From Oscillospiraceae bacterium (GTDB taxonomy: Bacteria > Bacillota > Clostridia > Oscillospirales > SIG627), in assembly GCA_015063985.1 (NCBI GenBank), contig SVTC01000002.1:62001-126000 (forward strand): 64,000 bases of DNA, written 5' to 3'. The notes beneath the pieces were generated by a model, which made no database searches, was not told the DNA's origin, and worked only from the letters and a program-made list of their open reading frames with translations. The translations under genes and the position numbers were made by a program. Positions 55,825 through 64,000 of the stretch are shown piece after piece. Each line of letters begins with the position of its first letter. The first letter of the stretch is position 1.

Positions 55825-56403
55825 TTATACGTTCTTTAAGTAAGGCACAAGAGCTGAGTAGCAGACCTTGAAGACGTGCACGCGAGTGTCCTCGTTGTTT
55901 TCAACGTCTCCGTTGAAAACCTTGACTGCGAAATCCAAAACTGTATTAAGTACGTGATTTATAAGCATCCACACGTTTGCCTTGGGCTTGAATAAGGGAG
56001 TGAGCTTCTCCACTACTCCGCCAAATCTGTGGGCATGCTCTTCAAAGGAATGCTTCTTGAAGTAGGGAGAATAATAATAGCGGATAAAAGCAAGACATTT
56101 ATTCTGATTTCCCAATACAAAGCTCCATAGCTTGCAGAAGCTCAAATAGAATGCCTCCTCGGAATGCTCCTTATCCGCTACAAGGTTGATGCTATCTTCG
56201 ATGCATTTAAGAAGCTCATCATCAAGAAAGGAAAACGTATTCTTAAACAGATCCTCTTTGTCCAGAAAAACTCTATAAATATACGCCTCATTGATCTTTG
56301 CACCGCCTGCAACTACCTTTGTGGTAGTTTTGTCTATACCGAGAGTTCCTATTGCATTTACTGTACTGTCTAACAATGCAACTCTCATTTCGTCCAGTGT
56401 CAT
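55825..56403 (-). CDS. TetR-family transcriptional regulator
   Basis: A 192-aa repressor-type protein with an N-terminal helix-turn-helix ('TTTKVVAGGAKINEAYIYRVF' region) and a helical C-terminal ligand domain. SD GGAGG, ATG 56403. It is alone on its transcript with no efflux gene beside it, and its promoter overlaps a palindrome, which suggests autorepression. Ligand and other targets unknown. Confidence 0.85.
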   Translation of the reverse strand: MTLDEMRVALLDSTVNAIGTLGIDKTTTKVVAGGAKINEAYIYRVFLDKEDLFKNTFSFLDDELLKCIEDSINLVADKEHSEEAFYLSFCKLWSFVLGNQNKCLAFIRYYYSPYFKKHSFEEHAHRFGGVVEKLTPLFKPKANVWMLINHVLNTVLDFAVKVFNGDVENNEDTRVHVFKVCYSALVPYLKNV

Positions 56404-56433
56404 AATTGATCCTCCGTTTGTTTCTTCTCTCTC

Positions 56434-56471
56434 ATATAATATATTCTAACATATTATATATACTTAATCAA
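56434..56471 (-). promoter_or_regulatory. tetR-type promoter with palindromic operator
   Basis: Minus strand TTGATT (56471-56466), 17 bp, TAGAAT (56448-56443). The -10 lies in the centre of ATATAATAT-N8-ATATTATAT (56434-56459), a perfect 9-bp inverted repeat. Confidence 0.7.
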
Positions 56472-56520
56472 GTGTTATTTTAGAAAAAATTCGTTATAAA
56501 TGCATATTTTTTTCGTGTTT

Positions 56521-56703
56521 TTGCCCCTTTTTATGTAGTGTTTATTATACAAATTGCTGAAAATTATTAAAATTAAAGAAATCAAAAGAGATTGCATATT
56601 GAAAAGCGGAAGGCCGTAATTCCTTCCGCTTGCCGAAGATTATTAAGACGTTTATGAGTTGGGGCACAATGTGTGCCGAAATCTTGTCAACGACAAGTTT
56701 TTT
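56521..56703 (+). ncRNA. Possible small RNA with terminator (weak)
   Basis: TTGCCC-16 bp-TATTAT (56521-56548) could start a transcript containing GCGGAAGG/CCTTCCGC, GGCACA-ATG-TGTGCC, and CTTGTC-AAC-GACAAG followed by TTTTTT (56683-56703). No ORF lies between and no gene precedes on this strand. Confidence 0.35.
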
Positions 56704-56789
56704 GGTCCCGGTATTTTAACCGTTAAAAATGTAGTGAATGAATATGCGGTATATTTTCCTTTTATATAGCGGATATAAGTGGGTGCAGA

Positions 56790-57343
56790 GTAAAGGAGCG
56801 TGGTATGTGTTGGTGCTGACTTGATCGACAATGAAAGTTTTTTGCCTACTTTTTTTCAAAAAGAGATGTATAAGTCGATGCAGAGTAAAGCATCGTGGTA
56901 TGTGTTGGTGCTGATTCGATCGACAATGAAAGTTTTTTGCCTGCTTTTTTTCAAAAAGAAATGTTTAAGTCGATGCAGAGTAAAGCATCGTGGTATGTGT
57001 TGGTGCTGATTTGATCGACAATGAAAGCTTTTTGCCTACTTTTTTTCAAAAAGAAACGTTTAAGTCGATGCAGAGTAAAGCATCGTGATGTGTGTTGGTG
57101 CTGACTTGATCGACAATGAAAGCTTTTTGCCTACTTTTTTTCAAAAAGAAACGTTTAAGTCGATGCAGAGTAAAGCATCGTGATGTGTGTTGGTGCTGAC
57201 TTGATCGACAATGAAAGTTTTTTGCCTACTTTTTTTCAAAAAGAGATGTTTAAGTCGATGCAGAGTAAAGCATCGTGGTATGTGTTGGTGCTGACTTGAT
57301 CGACAATGAAAGTTTTTTGCCTACTTTTTTTCAAAAAAGTAGG
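56790..57343 (-). repeat. Six-copy tandem array, 95-bp period
   Basis: Copies of 'CGTGGTATGTGTTGGTGCTGA' begin at about 56799 and 56894, and variants at 56989, 57084, 57179 and 57274, each exactly 95 bp apart. Each unit has CGATGC-N8-GCATCG, the TTGATCGACAATGAAAG tail and a T-run/A-run half hairpin. Only the unit next to the 57344 gene keeps the full CCTAC/GTAGG hairpin (57320-57343), which starts on the base after that gene's stop. Derived from the hairpin repeat family. The 69-aa track ORF is an artefact. Confidence 0.92.
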
Positions 57344-58048
57344 TCAGATGTCGAAAGAGGTATCAAGGGAATAAATGTTGGTTGCTTGCTTGTAGACGTC
57401 GGAGCCGAAAACCTTTATATTGGCGTAAGCAGCATCGCCGGGCTTTGAGTTTTGAGGAAGGAGCTGGAGTCGAACGCTGGGCACGTCGGAGAGATCCACG
57501 TTGGAGAAGGCCACTCTTATGAAGGTGTATCCCCATCTCACGTCGGAGACGGAGTAGGTGCTTTCGGTATAGCTAACGTTGCCGTGTTCGTCGATAAGCT
57601 TGAGGCGCAGATCGTAACCCAAGCCGTTGTTTTTGCCATAATAGCGGGTATTGAGACGGATAGTCATTTGAAGATTGTCAGCGCTGTCGAGATAATAGAC
57701 GTTTCTGATTTGGAGTCTGCCGTCTGCATCCATAGTTGTGGCGGGATGAACACTGTAGCAGTTGAACTTCAAGCCGTCCTCCGGGAAGAAGAATGAGTGA
57801 GGATCGTCTTCCTGTGGGAGCTTTACGTCCAGAGCGCAGTAGGAATAAGCCTTATGCGCATGGTCGTCCATAATGATCCTGTCGGAGATCTCGGAGTCTC
57901 TGGCTTGGTATATTCTTAAAAATATCACCGCAAAGATAGCTACGCTGATCATAATAACAAGAATGCTCAGAGCGTTGCCGAAGCGGCTTTTTTCCTCTAT
58001 ATTACCGTATTCGTCGTATTTAAGCTTCTTTTTTTTCATATCAGTCAT
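57344..58048 (-). CDS. Single-TM protein of unknown function
   Basis: A 234-aa protein: short charged cytoplasmic N-terminus ('KKKKLKYDEYG'), one TM helix (about 27-46, 'ALSILVIMISVAIFAVIFL'), and an extracytoplasmic beta-rich domain ('RIIMDDHAHKAYSYCALDVK', 'NTRYYGKNNGLGYDLRLKL'). No family recognised. The start may be 58048 or the second ATG at 58039. Preceded by the rarA terminator, so it must have its own promoter, which I cannot place clearly. Its stop abuts the 95-bp array. Confidence 0.75.
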   Translation of the reverse strand: MTDMKKKKLKYDEYGNIEEKSRFGNALSILVIMISVAIFAVIFLRIYQARDSEISDRIIMDDHAHKAYSYCALDVKLPQEDDPHSFFFPEDGLKFNCYSVHPATTMDADGRLQIRNVYYLDSADNLQMTIRLNTRYYGKNNGLGYDLRLKLIDEHGNVSYTESTYSVSDVRWGYTFIRVAFSNVDLSDVPSVRLQLLPQNSKPGDAAYANIKVFGSDVYKQATNIYSLDTSFDI

Positions 58049-58052
58049 CCCG

Positions 58053-58090
58053 AAAAAAATAAATAGACAGAGGTAAAAAACCTCTGTCTA
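58053..58090 (-). terminator. Terminator of the ogg-glyA-rarA operon
   Basis: TAGACAGAGG / CCTCTGTCTA stem; on the minus strand it is followed by TTTATTTTTTTC. Confidence 0.85.
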
Positions 58091-58149
58091 TATTATAACT
58101 TTTAAAAGGCAACAAATAATCAATCAACTTTTAATTATTTGTAACATTT

Positions 58150-59391
58150 TCAGCCTTTGATCTTTTTCCAATACTCTTTTGCTGCATTTTCCTGCTTGTT
58201 TTCACCGAAGTGGTAGTAGACTCTGTCCTTAATATCGTCGGGGAGATATTGCTGCTTTACGAAGTGATTGGGGTAATCGTGGGGATAGAGATAGGAATTC
58301 TTTTTGTCGCCCTCGCCGAAAAAATGGTTGTTCTTCAGCTGAGATGGCATATCCGATCCTTTTCCCGCCTTGACGTCGTCCAAGGCCATATGATAAGCAA
58401 GGTAGGATGAGTTGCTTTTGGGAGAGGTCGCAAGAAGAACTGCGGCTTGAGCCAGGGGAATGCCCGCTTCGGGCATTCCAAGCTGCAGTGCGCAGTCAAC
58501 GCAGGACTTTGTGACTACCACTCCGTTGGGATATGCCAGTCCCACGTCCTCTGCCGCAATGACCATAAGCCTTCTGCAGGCGCTGATAATGTCACCGCTG
58601 TCAAGGAGCTTTGCGAGATAGAATACCGCCGCATCGGGATCGGAGCCGCGGATAGACTTTTGCAAAGCGCTCATAAGCTCGAATTTGTCGTCGCCCTCGC
58701 GGTCATAGCCGGAAAGGCTGCGGCTGATAAGAGCCTGAGCATCGGAGAGCGTGAGGGTATCTTGGCAGGAAAGGTATAAAAGCTCAAGGGTGTTTATTGC
58801 TTTGCGTACGTCTCCGCCGCAGCAGGATGCGACGTGCCAAAGAGCATCCTTTTCCGCTGATTTTTCGGCCTTGTTTTCAAGGTTTAAGAAATCGAGGGCG
58901 CGTTGGAGGCTTAGGAGAACGTCGGAGGCTTGTACCTCCTTGAATTCAAATACGGCGCAACGGGAAAGGATAGCCTTGTAGATATAGAAATAAGGATTTT
59001 CCGTTGTTGAGGCGATGAGAGTGACTCTGCCGTCTTCGATGTATTCAAGAAGGATCTGCTGCTGCTTTCTGTTGAGATATTGGAGCTCGTCCAAATATAA
59101 CAGCACGCCGTCGGAGCCAAAAATACCCGAGGATTCCTCCAGAACGGCTTTTATATCTGCACCGGAGGCGGTGGTTCCGTTGAGCTTGTGAAAGGTCATT
59201 TGGCAATTTTGAGCAATTATCTGGGCAACAGTGGTCTTTCCCGTTCCCGAGGGACCGTAGAAGATCATATTGCCCACCTTGTTGGAATCAAGATAGCGGC
59301 GCAGAATACCGTTTTCACCCAGAAGGTGCTTTTGTCCGCAGACCTGATCCAGGCTCTTTGGCCTGAGCCTTTGGGCGAGCGGTACGTTCAT
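58150..59391 (-). CDS. rarA: Replication-associated recombination ATPase RarA
   Basis: A 413-aa AAA+ clamp-loader-like protein (MgsA/RarA) acting at stalled forks. 'LAQRLRPKSLDQVCGQKHLLG' at the N-terminus, Walker A 'YGPSGTGKTTVAQII', Walker B 'LYLDELQYLNRKQQQ', sensor 'ASTTENPYF', C-terminal MgsA tetramer domain. Its ATG shares a base with the glyA stop (TGATG). Last gene of a four-gene operon. Confidence 0.95.
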   Translation of the reverse strand: MNVPLAQRLRPKSLDQVCGQKHLLGENGILRRYLDSNKVGNMIFYGPSGTGKTTVAQIIAQNCQMTFHKLNGTTASGADIKAVLEESSGIFGSDGVLLYLDELQYLNRKQQQILLEYIEDGRVTLIASTTENPYFYIYKAILSRCAVFEFKEVQASDVLLSLQRALDFLNLENKAEKSAEKDALWHVASCCGGDVRKAINTLELLYLSCQDTLTLSDAQALISRSLSGYDREGDDKFELMSALQKSIRGSDPDAAVFYLAKLLDSGDIISACRRLMVIAAEDVGLAYPNGVVVTKSCVDCALQLGMPEAGIPLAQAAVLLATSPKSNSSYLAYHMALDDVKAGKGSDMPSQLKNNHFFGEGDKKNSYLYPHDYPNHFVKQQYLPDDIKDRVYYHFGENKQENAAKEYWKKIKG

Positions 59392-60635
59392 CAGTTATAG
59401 AGGGGGAAGCTTTCGCAAAGATCGCTAACGGCTTTTCTGGTCATTTCGCAGGTTCCTTCAAAGTCTTTTGCGGTGTCTGCAATGAATTTGGCAATGAGCT
59501 TCATCTGATCGGGGCCGAAGCCTCTGGAGGTGACTGCGGGAGTACCTATTCTTAAGCCGCTGGTAACAAAGTGACTTTGGGGATCGAAGGGAATGGAATT
59601 TTTGTTGGCGGTGATGTATACCTGATCCAGCTTTTTCTCCAGATCCTTGCCGGTAAGGTTCATACTTCTCAGATCAAGGAGCATAAGATGATTGTCGGTG
59701 CCGCCGCTGACAAGGTCGAAGCCCTCTGCCATAAGAGCTTCTGATAAAACCTTAGCGTTGTCAACTACCTTCTTTGCGTAGTTTGCGAACTTGGGCTTTA
59801 GAGCCTCGCCGAAGCAAACTGCCTTTGCGGCGATGATGTGCATAAGAGGACCACCCTGGATTCCGGGGAAGATAGCCTTGTCAATCTGCTTGGCAAGCTC
59901 TTCACTGCAAAGGATAAGACCGCCTCTGGGACCTCTGAGGGTCTTGTGAGTGGTGGTGGTAACTACGTCGGCAATGCCGACGGGAGAGGGATGAAGACCT
60001 GTTGCTACAAGGCCCGCGATATGTGCCATATCTACCATAAGATATGCGCCGACCTTGTCTGCGATCTCCCTGAAACGCTTAAAATCGATTATACGGGGAT
60101 ATGCGCTGGCACCGGCAACGATGAGCTTGGGCTTGGATTCCATAGCAATCTTTTCAACCTGATCGTAATCTATGCGGTGCGTCTTTTCGTCAACGCCGTA
60201 GCTGACGAAATTATAATAAAGACCGGAGATGTTAACGGGGCTTCCGTGGGTAAGGTGTCCGCCGTCATTAAGGTTCATACCCATAACGGTGTCGCCAGCC
60301 TTGAGAAGAGCGACGTATACTGCAGTGTTTGCCTGAGATCCGGAGTGAGGCTGAACGTTTGCGTGCTCGGCGCCGAAAAGCTTGCAGGCTCTTTCGCGGG
60401 CGATGTTTTCAACAACGTCTACCTCTTCGCAGCCGCCGTAATATCTTTTTGCGGGATATCCCTCGGCGTACTTGTTTGTGAGAACGCTTCCTGCAGCGGC
60501 AAGAACTGCACTGCTTACCACGTTTTCGCTGGCGATAAGCTCGATGTTTCTGTTCTGTCTTTTAAACTCTGCCTCGATTGCCTGAGCTACTTCAGAGTCC
60601 TGAGTCTTAAGAAAGTCCATGTTTTTCTTAACCAT
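59391..60635 (-). CDS. glyA: Serine hydroxymethyltransferase
   Basis: A 414-aa PLP enzyme interconverting serine and glycine with tetrahydrofolate. '[10 protein letters not shown]', PLP-lysine motif '[14 protein letters not shown]', '[13 protein letters not shown]'. Normal length. SD AAGGAG, 21 nt after the zinc-ribbon gene; no riboswitch is seen in that gap. Confidence 0.97.
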   Translation of the reverse strand: MVKKNMDFLKTQDSEVAQAIEAEFKRQNRNIELIASENVVSSAVLAAAGSVLTNKYAEGYPAKRYYGGCEEVDVVENIARERACKLFGAEHANVQPHSGSQANTAVYVALLKAGDTVMGMNLNDGGHLTHGSPVNISGLYYNFVSYGVDEKTHRIDYDQVEKIAMESKPKLIVAGASAYPRIIDFKRFREIADKVGAYLMVDMAHIAGLVATGLHPSPVGIADVVTTTTHKTLRGPRGGLILCSEELAKQIDKAIFPGIQGGPLMHIIAAKAVCFGEALKPKFANYAKKVVDNAKVLSEALMAEGFDLVSGGTDNHLMLLDLRSMNLTGKDLEKKLDQVYITANKNSIPFDPQSHFVTSGLRIGTPAVTSRGFGPDQMKLIAKFIADTAKDFEGTCEMTRKAVSDLCESFPLYN

Positions 60636-60656
60636 TTTTTATCTCCTTAAAAATTT

Positions 60657-61319
60657 TTACTTTATTACAATTTCGCTGAGCTCTTCCAGCCTTGCTCTGT
60701 CGCTGACGGAGCGGGTGAAGAATTCTCGGCTTTTTTTACATTTGGGGCATGTGAACACTATGCTTTCGCTTTTAACGGCTATGTCGGGGTTTTTATCTCC
60801 GCAGATGCAGCTGAGCTTTCCGTCGTAAGCCATATCCTTTATGATAAAGAGCATATCAGAGCTGATCTCGGGATTGAAGAACTCGACCTCTTCCATTCCA
60901 TTGGTGTCTATAGCCATATCGGAGGAAAGACCGAGGCTGTCTTCAACGGTGCCGTCCTGGAATTTTTCCTCCAGGGCGAGAAGACGGGCGATCTCACTGT
61001 CGGATTCCTCGATTGCTTGGCGTACCTTTTCATCATCGCCGCAGAAGAAGCAATCTATGCCCGAATATGCACACTGGAGGCTGAGAAGCTCCTTTTCCAG
61101 CAATGCCTTGGTAAGGGTGAAGCGGTGAGGTGTTGGGCAGGCAACGCAGGGTACCGTGACCTTGAATTTGCCTTGCTCTGTTTTTTCTATAATAATGGCA
61201 CAGTGGCCGCAGGATGCGCTTTGGGAAAAGCCGTTGGTTTCCAGATCACCGAGATCTATCTTTACAAAGTGATTCTGTGCGCAGTGGTTGCATCTGTAGG
61301 CTACGGTTATCGTTTTCAT
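60657..61319 (-). CDS. Multi zinc-ribbon protein, function unknown
   Basis: A 220-aa cytosolic protein with a series of Cys pairs: 'CNHC' (9-12), 'CGHC', 'CVAC', 'CFFC' and C-terminal 'CPKC', enough for two or three zinc ribbons, plus an acidic helical middle part. No family name recognised; it looks like a Clostridia-specific conserved protein. Its ATG overlaps the ogg stop (ATGA), and glyA follows, so it is made together with a DNA glycosylase and may act on nucleic acid. That is inference only. Confidence 0.7.
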   Translation of the reverse strand: MKTITVAYRCNHCAQNHFVKIDLGDLETNGFSQSASCGHCAIIIEKTEQGKFKVTVPCVACPTPHRFTLTKALLEKELLSLQCAYSGIDCFFCGDDEKVRQAIEESDSEIARLLALEEKFQDGTVEDSLGLSSDMAIDTNGMEEVEFFNPEISSDMLFIIKDMAYDGKLSCICGDKNPDIAVKSESIVFTCPKCKKSREFFTRSVSDRARLEELSEIVIK

Positions 61320-62158
61320 TGGGCAAGATACCTTTCGTAATAGAACAAATATTGTTGGGCAAGACCCGCGTTCAAGCCGAAGTCGGGAACGGTCCTGTTA
61401 AGGCGGGTGTCAATGACCTTTCTCATCCACACGTCAACGGGAAAGGCTTCACGCTTGGAATATCCAAACAGGAGTGCGCAGTTTGCAACCTTTTCGCCGA
61501 TCCCCTTAACTGTACAAAGCATTTCCTTTGCCTTATGGTAATCCGCTTCTTTAATGGCGGAGGCATCAAGGCTTCCGCTGTGGAAGGCTTGAGCGCAGTT
61601 GATAAGATAAGGCGCTCTGAACCCGAAGGATAATTCTCTCAGCCTTTCCTCTCCCAGCTCAAGCACCGCCTCGGGCTCGGGAAATGAGTAGCAGTCCCCT
61701 CCCAGATCCTTTCCCGCCTCGCGGCAAAGGCTGCGGATGAGCTTTTTTATTCTTTGAATGTTGTTGTTCTGACTTATAACGAAGCTGAGAGTTGTCTCCC
61801 AGGGATCCTGATTAAGGATCCTTATTCCGTTTCCCTTTTCTATGCAGAGCTTAAGATGATCCTTTGATGCTCCCGAGGCTTCTATTATTTCCTTTTGTGC
61901 CAGAGAATAGTCTCTTTCAAGATCGAAGAAATCCTTCCAGACTATTTCAAAGTCTTCCTCTGTGACTCCTTCCAGAAACAGACCCGAATCATTGCGGAGC
62001 TTTACAGAAAGGGTCTTGCCCCCGGCTATGCCGAAAAAACCGTTTTGGCTTTTATCGAATCTGAAGCACTGACCGCAATCAAAGGTCTTTTCCGGATCCA
62101 GACCGTCGGGCACGTAAAGCAGACAGCCCTTTTTATCAAAGCTTACACTGTAAGACAT
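61316..62158 (-). CDS. ogg: 8-oxoguanine DNA glycosylase (OGG1-like)
   Basis: A 280-aa HhH-GPD glycosylase/lyase removing 8-oxoguanine. N-terminal OGG domain with 'FDCGQCFRF'; hairpin-helix-hairpin 'VKGIGEKVANCALLFGY' including the catalytic Lys, then 'AFPVDVWMRKV' with the catalytic Asp. First gene of the ogg / zinc-ribbon / glyA / rarA operon, divergent from the Cys-rich gene. Confidence 0.92.
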   Translation of the reverse strand: MSYSVSFDKKGCLLYVPDGLDPEKTFDCGQCFRFDKSQNGFFGIAGGKTLSVKLRNDSGLFLEGVTEEDFEIVWKDFFDLERDYSLAQKEIIEASGASKDHLKLCIEKGNGIRILNQDPWETTLSFVISQNNNIQRIKKLIRSLCREAGKDLGGDCYSFPEPEAVLELGEERLRELSFGFRAPYLINCAQAFHSGSLDASAIKEADYHKAKEMLCTVKGIGEKVANCALLFGYSKREAFPVDVWMRKVIDTRLNRTVPDFGLNAGLAQQYLFYYERYLAQ

Positions 62159-62182
62159 ATTTCGTCCTTTTTTCCGTTATTG

Positions 62183-62211
62183 TTGACTTTTTTTACAAAT
62201 GACATTATAAT
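62183..62211 (+). promoter_or_regulatory. Promoter of the Cys-rich protein gene
   Basis: TTGACT (62183-62188), 17 bp, TATAAT (62206-62211), then SD AAGGAG before ATG 62244. Confidence 0.85.
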
Positions 62212-62243
62212 TAATATATTAAGTACCTTCTAAGGAGCGAGCT

Positions 62244-62927
62244 ATGGAATCGATCTATACAATACCCGTAAACGAGGCATTTGAGCAAAATCATCAGTGC
62301 CCGTTTTGCACACTTTTCGACAAGCTGGAGGAAAACGAGCTTGATCTGATTCTGGGCGCCAGCATGATGGAGCCCGATATTCGCATAAAGACCAATAAAA
62401 TGGGCTTCTGCCAAACTCATTACAAGCTTATGTATGAGGGGAAAAACCGTCTCAGCCTTGCCCTGATGCTTGAAAGCCATCTGGACAGTGTTAAGAAGGA
62501 GTTAAAGGCGGGCTTTACTCTTTTCGGAACCAAGGCCGCAAAGTCTGCGGGAAACGTGGGCGAGATCAACGAGAGCTGCTACGTTTGCGACAAGATCTCA
62601 ATGCATTTAAGCAAAATGATAGAGACCGCGTGCATTCTTTATAATTCCGAGGAGGAATTCAGGAAGAAATACTCATCTCAACCTTACTTCTGCCTTAAGC
62701 ACTACGAAAAGCTGATGCGCGTTGCACCCGTTTTCATCGATAAAAAGAAGCTTAAGGAGTTTTACGAGCTTACCGAGGCTATTCAGCTTAAATACATCTC
62801 CTCGCTGAGAGATGACGTGAGCTTTTTCTGCAAAAAGTTCGATTACCGCTATAAGGATGAGCCTTGGGGCACCGCAAAGGATGCAGTGGAGCGCACGATC
62901 GCGTATCTCAACGGCAGAATGATATAA
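62244..62927 (+). CDS. Cys-rich cytosolic protein (DUF6062-like)
   Basis: A 227-aa protein with four spaced Cys/His motifs: 'CPFCTLFDKLEENELD', 'GFCQTHYKLMYEG', 'CYVCDKI' and 'YFCLKHYEKLM'. Two CxxC plus two CxxH pairs suggest two metal sites. It resembles, from memory, the DUF6062 family of Clostridia; function unknown. Single-gene unit with a strong promoter and terminator. Confidence 0.75.
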   Translation: MESIYTIPVNEAFEQNHQCPFCTLFDKLEENELDLILGASMMEPDIRIKTNKMGFCQTHYKLMYEGKNRLSLALMLESHLDSVKKELKAGFTLFGTKAAKSAGNVGEINESCYVCDKISMHLSKMIETACILYNSEEEFRKKYSSQPYFCLKHYEKLMRVAPVFIDKKKLKEFYELTEAIQLKYISSLRDDVSFFCKKFDYRYKDEPWGTAKDAVERTIAYLNGRMI

Positions 62928-62936
62928 ATCCCACCC

Positions 62937-62965
62937 AAAGCAACGGCTGAGCCGTTGCTTTTTTA
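62937..62965. terminator. Terminator shared with the ftsK end
   Basis: AAAGCAACGGC-TGA-GCCGTTGCTTTTTT stem and T-run; A-runs on the left allow partial use from the minus strand. The ftsK stop overlaps its right edge. Confidence 0.9.
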
Positions 62966-64000
62966 TTGTATGGGAGGCTCGCTTGAGTCGCTCTTTTGAT
63001 TCATCCACTCCATATATCTGTTCATATCCCACAGTACCTCACGGGGCTTGGAGCCGTTGAAGGGACCTATGACTCCCATATTTCCCATTATGTCCGTGAT
63101 ACGTCCCGCTCTGGAGTAGCCAAGCTGGAGCTTTCTCTGGATAAATGACGTGGAGATCTTTCCGTTTTCTATGGAGAGCTTTATTGCCTGAGCCAGCATA
63201 GGATCGTCATCCTGGGCACCCGAGGCATCGGGATCGGCATCGAAGCCCGCAGAATGCTTCTTTTCTCCGCAGCGTGCGGCTTCCTTTTCGATCTGTTCCT
63301 GGATCTCGCGGGAGTACTCTGCGACCTTGTGCTCTCTTAAAAAGTCGGTTATTTCCTCGACCTCTGCTTCGCTGACGAAGCTTCCTTGAACTCTGGTGGG
63401 CTTGGTGCTGCCTACGGGAGCGTAGAGCATATCACCCCTACCCATAAGCTTTTCCGCACCTGCGATGTCGATTATGGTCCTTGAATCTACCTGGCTGGAT
63501 ACCGTAAAGGCGATTCGGCTGGGGAAGTTTGCCTTGATAAGACCTGTGATAACGTCAACAGAGGGTCTTTGCGTACCGATGATAAGGTGTATTCCCGCCG
63601 CTCTTGCCTTCTGCGCCAGACGGCAAATGGAGCTTTCAACGTCGTCTCGGGCGGTCATCATTAGATCGGCAAGCTCGTCGATGACTATTACTATGTAGGG
63701 CTCCTTTTGTCTTTCGGGATCTCCCGCAATGGCTTTATTGTAGTTTGCGATATTTCTTACGCCCTCCTCCTCAATCAGAGCAAAGCGTCTTTCCATTTCG
63801 CTTACCGCCCATGCCAAGGCGCCTGCCGCCTTCTTGGGCTCGCTGACAACGGGGACTATAAGATGGGGAATGCCGTTGTATATGCTCATTTCAACCTTTT
63901 TGGGGTCGATAAGTATCAGCTTGACCTCGTCGGGAGTGGCCTTGTAGAGGATGGAGGTGATTACCGAGTTCATACATACGGATTTACCCATATTGGTAGC
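62963..64000 (-). CDS. ftsK: FtsK/SpoIIIE DNA translocase, N-terminal part outside window
   Basis: The frame stays open to the window edge ('ATNMGKSVCMNS', the Walker A loop), so this is the last 345 residues. Walker B 'YIVIVIDELADLMM', 'LIIGTQRPSVDVITG', and the C-terminal gamma winged-helix domain 'QRKLQLGYSRAGRI' that reads polarity sequences. It pumps chromosomal DNA during division or sporulation. FtsK and SpoIIIE cannot be separated without the N-terminus. Confidence 0.94.
   Translation of the reverse strand, partial: ATNMGKSVCMNSVITSILYKATPDEVKLILIDPKKVEMSIYNGIPHLIVPVVSEPKKAAGALAWAVSEMERRFALIEEEGVRNIANYNKAIAGDPERQKEPYIVIVIDELADLMMTARDDVESSICRLAQKARAAGIHLIIGTQRPSVDVITGLIKANFPSRIAFTVSSQVDSRTIIDIAGAEKLMGRGDMLYAPVGSTKPTRVQGSFVSEAEVEEITDFLREHKVAEYSREIQEQIEKEAARCGEKKHSAGFDADPDASGAQDDDPMLAQAIKLSIENGKISTSFIQRKLQLGYSRAGRITDIMGNMGVIGPFNGSKPREVLWDMNRYMEWMNQKSDSSEPPIQ

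Noticed and set aside
56800-57009. 69-aa ORF with repeated peptide in the tandem array
   Set aside because: It is produced by the 95-bp repeat; 95 is not a multiple of three, so frames are not maintained, and no SD exists.
56790-57343. CRISPR array
   Set aside because: The 95-bp units are near-identical along their whole length, with no repeat/spacer alternation and no cas genes in the window.
60636-60656. Glycine riboswitch or T-box before glyA
   Set aside because: The gap to the upstream gene is only 21 nt and contains just the SD.

Overview
The window looks like chromosomal DNA of an uncultured anaerobic gut-type Clostridia (Bacillota). The evidence is the replication-origin order dnaA-dnaN-recF-remB-like-gyrB-gyrA, the dxs-tlyA-nadK-argR-recN operon, a SpoIID-family protein, strong GGAG-type ribosome binding sites, sigma-A type promoters with 17-bp spacers, and palindromic repeats typical of gut Firmicutes. 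I see no rRNA, tRNA, CRISPR array, transposase or prophage gene.

1-11.2 kb is an accessory carbohydrate region. It holds a truncated and a complete GH78-type alpha-L-rhamnosidase, an SGNH esterase, a DUF3863-like protein and an AraC regulator (rhamnose-rich pectin or glycan use). These are followed by an inositol-monophosphatase-like phosphatase with a two-TM beta-rich membrane protein, a repeat-filled gap, a divergent SGNH esterase / lectin-fold pair, and a 74-aa peptide with a leader-like look.

11.2-27.7 kb is housekeeping: the minus-strand dxs operon; nagA-nagB; cysteine desulfurase-thiI-CPBP protease-pth; mfd; and a PrsA-like lipoprotein. 27.7-36.9 kb is the origin region. The dnaA-dnaN gap has the full architecture of a bacterial unwinding region: DnaA-box-like sites, a GC-rich block, a run of DnaA-trios and an AT-rich tract. 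By eye, the plus strand is C-rich to the left and G-rich to the right of this point.

37-42.6 kb carries a PPTase, an RNHCP zinc protein, a low-molecular-weight phosphatase, rimI, tsaD and uvrA. 42.9-54.4 kb holds a GH127 arabinofuranosidase, an EamA transporter, an XRE regulator, the operon M23 peptidase / MBL lipoprotein / rsmI, and a SpoIID protein with peptidoglycan-binding repeats. A second cluster of DnaA-box-like sites lies between the last two transcription units. 54.4-58 kb is repeat-rich and AT-rich. It contains a long self-complementary RNA-like element with its own promoter and terminator ahead of a small lipoprotein, a TetR regulator with a palindromic operator, and a six-copy tandem array of 95 bp. 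58-64 kb holds the ogg / zinc-ribbon / glyA / rarA operon, a Cys-rich protein and the 3' part of ftsK/spoIIIE.

The most unusual signals are non-coding. The first is a family of hairpin repeats that abut stop codons and whose stems covary between copies. The others are the 95-bp array derived from that family, the structured element at 54.9-55.15 kb, and the second DnaA-box-like cluster.
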